The notes beneath the pieces are model-generated. The model ran no database searches and was not told the origin of the DNA. It saw nothing but the letters and a program-made list of their open reading frames with translations. DNA of 64,000 nucleotides from Streptomyces diastaticus subsp. diastaticus. Lineage in GTDB: Bacteria; Actinomycetota; Actinomycetes; Streptomycetales; Streptomycetaceae. Made by a program: the position numbers and the translations under genes. Within the stretch, counting starts at the first letter, position 1. Every line of letters begins with the position of its first letter. Shown here one piece after another: positions 61,116 to 64,000 of this stretch. Where the stretch lies: contig NZ_BLLN01000005.1 in the NCBI RefSeq assembly GCF_011170125.1, forward strand, positions 1,922,001 through 1,986,000. The letters are read 5' to 3'.

Positions 61116-64000
61116 CTAGTCCAAGCCCTCCTCATCACGGATCATCCGCCAGGCCGCGCGGCGGGCGCTGCGGTCCAGGTTGGACTTGAAGCTGGAGTCG
61201 GCGGCGAAGTATCGGCGGCCCAGATCCGCGGTGTGCGAGATGTGATCCATCATGTTCTCGTTGAACTTCTTGTCCCAGACGACGGCGAAGTTCTCCTCGT
61301 CGTTGACGAGGGCGGCCGCCTTGACCTTCGGGTCCTCCTTGGTGGCGAGGAAGGCCGGCAGGACGTCCGCCTCGGTGAAGTCGGTGCCGAACTTCTCGTT
61401 GAACCGGTCGATCAGTTCGGACAGCAGCGACTTCTCGGCCTCCTGGGCGCCGCCGGCGCCGTCGCCGAAGCCCTTCAGCTCCGCGGGTCCTTCGGGGCTC
61501 AGGGACACGTCCACTTCGCCGGTCCTCACGACCCGCAGGTGGCTGAGGTCGATCTCCCCCACGTCCACGCCGCCGTCCGCGCGGCGGGGCAGGCGGTTGA
61601 GGAGGTGGCGGCCGTACAGGTGGAGGCGTTCCAGCTCGGGGTCCTGGTAGGGCACGATCTGGGCGAGGAAGCCGTACTTGCGCACGTAGTCGTGGAGGTC
61701 CGCGCGGAAGTCCTCGGCCGCCTCCACACTGTCGTCGTCGTCCGGGTCGTCCAGGAGAGCGGTGAAGCGGGCCACGGCCGGGCCGAGCAGCCGGTACAGC
61801 TCGGCGTGCCGCTTCTCCCACTTCGCCTGCGAGCCGGCGGCCTTCTCCTTCGCCGCGAAGTAGGCCGCGGCGAACGCGTCCATCTCCTGCTCGGTGATGA
61901 CCGGGGCCCCCATGACGCGGCCCTGGGCGGTGTAGAGGAGGTTGGGGTCCGAGGGGAGGGTGTGCGCCTCCTCGAAGTACGGGCGGAAGGCGTCCTGGAT
62001 GTCCTCGGCGTCGTTGACGAAGTCCAGGACGGCCAGGTCGGCCTGGGACTTGCGGTCCGCGGTGCGGTTGAGCCGGGAGAGGGTCTGGACGGCGGAGATG
62101 CCGGTCAGCTTCTTGTTGACGTACATCGTCGTCAACAGCGGCTGGTCGAAACCCGTCTGGTACTTCTCCGCCACCACCAGGATCTTGTACTCGGGGTCGC
62201 CCTTGCCGCCGGCCTTGACGGCCTTGTCGTCAGCCCGGGTGTAGCCGAACGCCTTCGGCAGGGCGCTCTCGGCGATGCCGCCGTTCTCCTTCGTCTCCGT
62301 GGTCTCCTCGCCGTCGAGGGTGAGGGAGCCGGAGAAGGCGACGAGGACACCCAGGTCCGGGTACTTCGTGTCGTACTCGCGATCCTTGATGTAGCTCTTG
62401 ATCGCGCGCGCCATCTGCACGGCCGACTGCCGGGAGGCAGTCACCACCATGGACTTGGCCCGGCCGCCGAGCCTTCCCCGCGTGTGGGTGACGAAGTGCT
62501 CCACGATGACCTGTGCGTGCTGGGAGACCGTGTGGTCGTGGGTGAGGGCGAAGCGGGCGAGGAGGCTGTTGGCCTTCGAGGGGTCGACCTCCATCTCGTC
62601 CGGGTTCTGGTTCACCAGCTTCCAGTACGTGTTGTAGGTGACGTAGTTGCGGAGTGGGTCGAGGATGAACCCCTCCTCGATCGCCTGCCGCATGGAGTAC
62701 GTGTGGAAGGGCCGGTAGACCTCCTTGCCGTTCTCTGGAACCGGGGCGCCGAAGAGTTCCAGCGTCTTCGCCTTCGGGGTCGCGGTGAAAGCGAAGTAGG
62801 AGAGGTTGGCGGCGCGGCTGCGCTCCACGGCCTTCTTCTTGAGCTGGTCGTCGACGGTCGCGGTGGTGGCGCCCTCGTCGTCGGAGTCGGAGTCGAGTCC
62901 CAGGTCACGGAGGGCGGAGCGGACGGCCGTGGAGGCGTCGCCGGACTGGGAGGAGTGCGCCTCGTCGATGACGATGGCGAACCGGCCGCCCTTCAGCTCG
63001 GTCGGGTTGCGCTTGAGGTAGTCCAGCAGGGCCGGGAACGAGTGCAGGGTGACCGTGACGATCTTGCCCGTGTCGCGGGCGAGGGCGCGGGCCAGCTGCT
63101 CGCTCTTGGCACCGTGCCTTTCGTCGATCTTCACCACCAGGCCCTCAGTCTGGGAGAACCCGCCGACGGTCTCCCGGAGCTGGGCGTCGAGGTTGCGGCG
63201 GTCGGTGATGACGATGATCTTGTCGAAGACCGGTTCGCCGGGTGCGATCCGCCCGGCCGCCAGCGCCTCGGTGTCGAGGGTGCGCGGGTCGTTGTCCGCG
63301 TGGAGGTCGGAGAGGCGGTGGACCAGCCACCCGATCGTGTTCGACTTGCCGGAACCCGCGGAGGCCATCACCAGGTAGTTCTGCCCGGCGCCGTGGGTCG
63401 CGGCGTGGGCGGCCAGCTTACGCACCGCGTCCCACTGGTGGAAGCGCGGGAAGATGGTGGACCGGGTGGAACCTCCGCCGGGCGTCCGGTGCTTCTGCTG
63501 GTGGACGTAGCGGTGGAGCAGGTCCAGCCAGTTGTCCCGTTCCCAGAGCTGCTCCCAGAGGTACGAGGTGGCGTACGTACCGAACGCGGTCGGCGCGGGG
63601 TTGCCGGCGCCGCCGGGCTGACCGGGTCCGTTCGAACCGGTGTTGAGCGGGAGGAAACGCGTGGCCTTGCCGCGGAGCTGGGTCGCGACGAAGACGAGGT
63701 CGGGGTCGACGGCGAAGTTGGCGACGACCCGGCGGGTGAAGATCAGCTCGGTCGGGTCGCGGTCGGCGCGGTACTGCTCCTTGGCGCGTTCGACGCCCTG
63801 GCCGGTGAGCGGGTTCTTCAGCTCGGCGGTGGCCACGGGGATGCCGTTGAGGAAGAGGGCGAGGTCAAGCTTGTGCCCCCAGTCCGTCTGCTTGGTCGCG
63901 TAGGGGAGCTCTCGCACGACCGTGAGACGGTTGGCCCGGTAGCCGTCCAGGATGGAGTCGTCGGCGACGAGGTTCGGCTTGAAGTAGGCGACGCGGATGA
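61116..64000 (-). CDS. hsdR: Type I restriction enzyme subunit R (5' part outside window)
   Basis: The frame stays open to the window edge, giving 960 codons; the N-terminal 50-100 residues are missing (HsdR is usually 1000-1050). Nuclease motif LDLALFLNGIPVATAELKNPLTGQ (Glu-x-Lys, near 63820), translocase Walker A ASAGSGKS (near 63365), DEAH as VIDEAHSSQSG, then VAEKYQTGFDQPLL and LSRLNRTADRK of the second RecA domain, and a C-terminal helical HsdM-contact domain. It translocates DNA and cuts unmodified sites. HsdM and HsdS are not in the window and should lie upstream on the minus strand. Confidence 0.94.
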   Translation of the reverse strand, partial: IRVAYFKPNLVADDSILDGYRANRLTVVRELPYATKQTDWGHKLDLALFLNGIPVATAELKNPLTGQGVERAKEQYRADRDPTELIFTRRVVANFAVDPDLVFVATQLRGKATRFLPLNTGSNGPGQPGGAGNPAPTAFGTYATSYLWEQLWERDNWLDLLHRYVHQQKHRTPGGGSTRSTIFPRFHQWDAVRKLAAHAATHGAGQNYLVMASAGSGKSNTIGWLVHRLSDLHADNDPRTLDTEALAAGRIAPGEPVFDKIIVITDRRNLDAQLRETVGGFSQTEGLVVKIDERHGAKSEQLARALARDTGKIVTVTLHSFPALLDYLKRNPTELKGGRFAIVIDEAHSSQSGDASTAVRSALRDLGLDSDSDDEGATTATVDDQLKKKAVERSRAANLSYFAFTATPKAKTLELFGAPVPENGKEVYRPFHTYSMRQAIEEGFILDPLRNYVTYNTYWKLVNQNPDEMEVDPSKANSLLARFALTHDHTVSQHAQVIVEHFVTHTRGRLGGRAKSMVVTASRQSAVQMARAIKSYIKDREYDTKYPDLGVLVAFSGSLTLDGEETTETKENGGIAESALPKAFGYTRADDKAVKAGGKGDPEYKILVVAEKYQTGFDQPLLTTMYVNKKLTGISAVQTLSRLNRTADRKSQADLAVLDFVNDAEDIQDAFRPYFEEAHTLPSDPNLLYTAQGRVMGAPVITEQEMDAFAAAYFAAKEKAAGSQAKWEKRHAELYRLLGPAVARFTALLDDPDDDDSVEAAEDFRADLHDYVRKYGFLAQIVPYQDPELERLHLYGRHLLNRLPRRADGGVDVGEIDLSHLRVVRTGEVDVSLSPEGPAELKGFGDGAGGAQEAEKSLLSELIDRFNEKFGTDFTEADVLPAFLATKEDPKVKAAALVNDEENFAVVWDKKFNENMMDHISHTADLGRRYFAADSSFKSNLDRSARRAAWRMIRDEEGLD

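Noticed and set aside
56620..61119. 1499-codon open frame on the plus strand across the island
   Set aside because: Antisense to the AIPR and kinase genes, no recognisable motif, and composition of a mirror frame.

Overview
The window is a 64-kb stretch of a Streptomyces (or very close relative) chromosome. Reasons: very high G+C with almost only G or C at third codon positions, frequent GTG and TTG starts, and a gene set and order peculiar to the genus (scy-filP coiled-coil genes, nucS, PduO adenosyltransferase, chitinase, atpIBEFHAGDC, wecA-like, sua5, prmC, prfA, rpmE, LCP, rho, thrB, thrC, hom, lysA). From memory this follows the S. coelicolor block of about SCO5400 to SCO5351. No database was consulted.

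Layout. 1-3160: methylmalonyl-CoA/acyl-CoA genes (MeaB chaperone, thiolase, epimerase). 3369-8429: scy and filP, cytoskeletal coiled-coil proteins of hyphal tip growth. 8576-12560: two tandem ATPase-permease export modules that look like a duplication. 12580-23780: small conserved proteins, a luciferase-like oxidoreductase, NucS mismatch endonuclease, a large ATPase-like membrane protein, a STAS protein, a 3-hydroxyacyl-CoA dehydrogenase, corrinoid adenosyltransferase, a membrane protein and a NarL-type two-component pair. 23843-28007: two tandem secreted GH18 chitinases, each with the same promoter and paired DasR-type repeats. 28203-36645: DUF2550 gene and the full F1Fo ATP synthase operon, with Rex-like and Crp-like sites upstream of atpI. 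36955-46476: cell-envelope and translation-termination genes, then rho. 46860-53037: threonine/lysine biosynthesis and an ArgS-like fragment protein. 53631-54325: orphan response regulator and tRNA-Arg(CCG).

Beyond the tRNA (54.7-64 kb) the character changes to an accessory defence island. All four genes lie on the minus strand and read towards the tRNA: type I restriction subunit HsdR (5' end outside the window), a Ser/Thr kinase with TPR-like tail, an AIPR-family protein with an N-terminal PD-(D/E)XK-like nuclease motif, and a UvrD-like helicase with an N-terminal RelE/ParE-like domain. This is the best candidate for an undescribed system.

Many transcription units end in long perfect GC hairpins, which allows operons to be delimited: atpIBEFHAGDC ends at 28700-28753, hom-thrC at 48121-48173, lysA at 50608-50637, and rho at 44287-44328. 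No CRISPR array, insertion sequence, rRNA or origin was seen.
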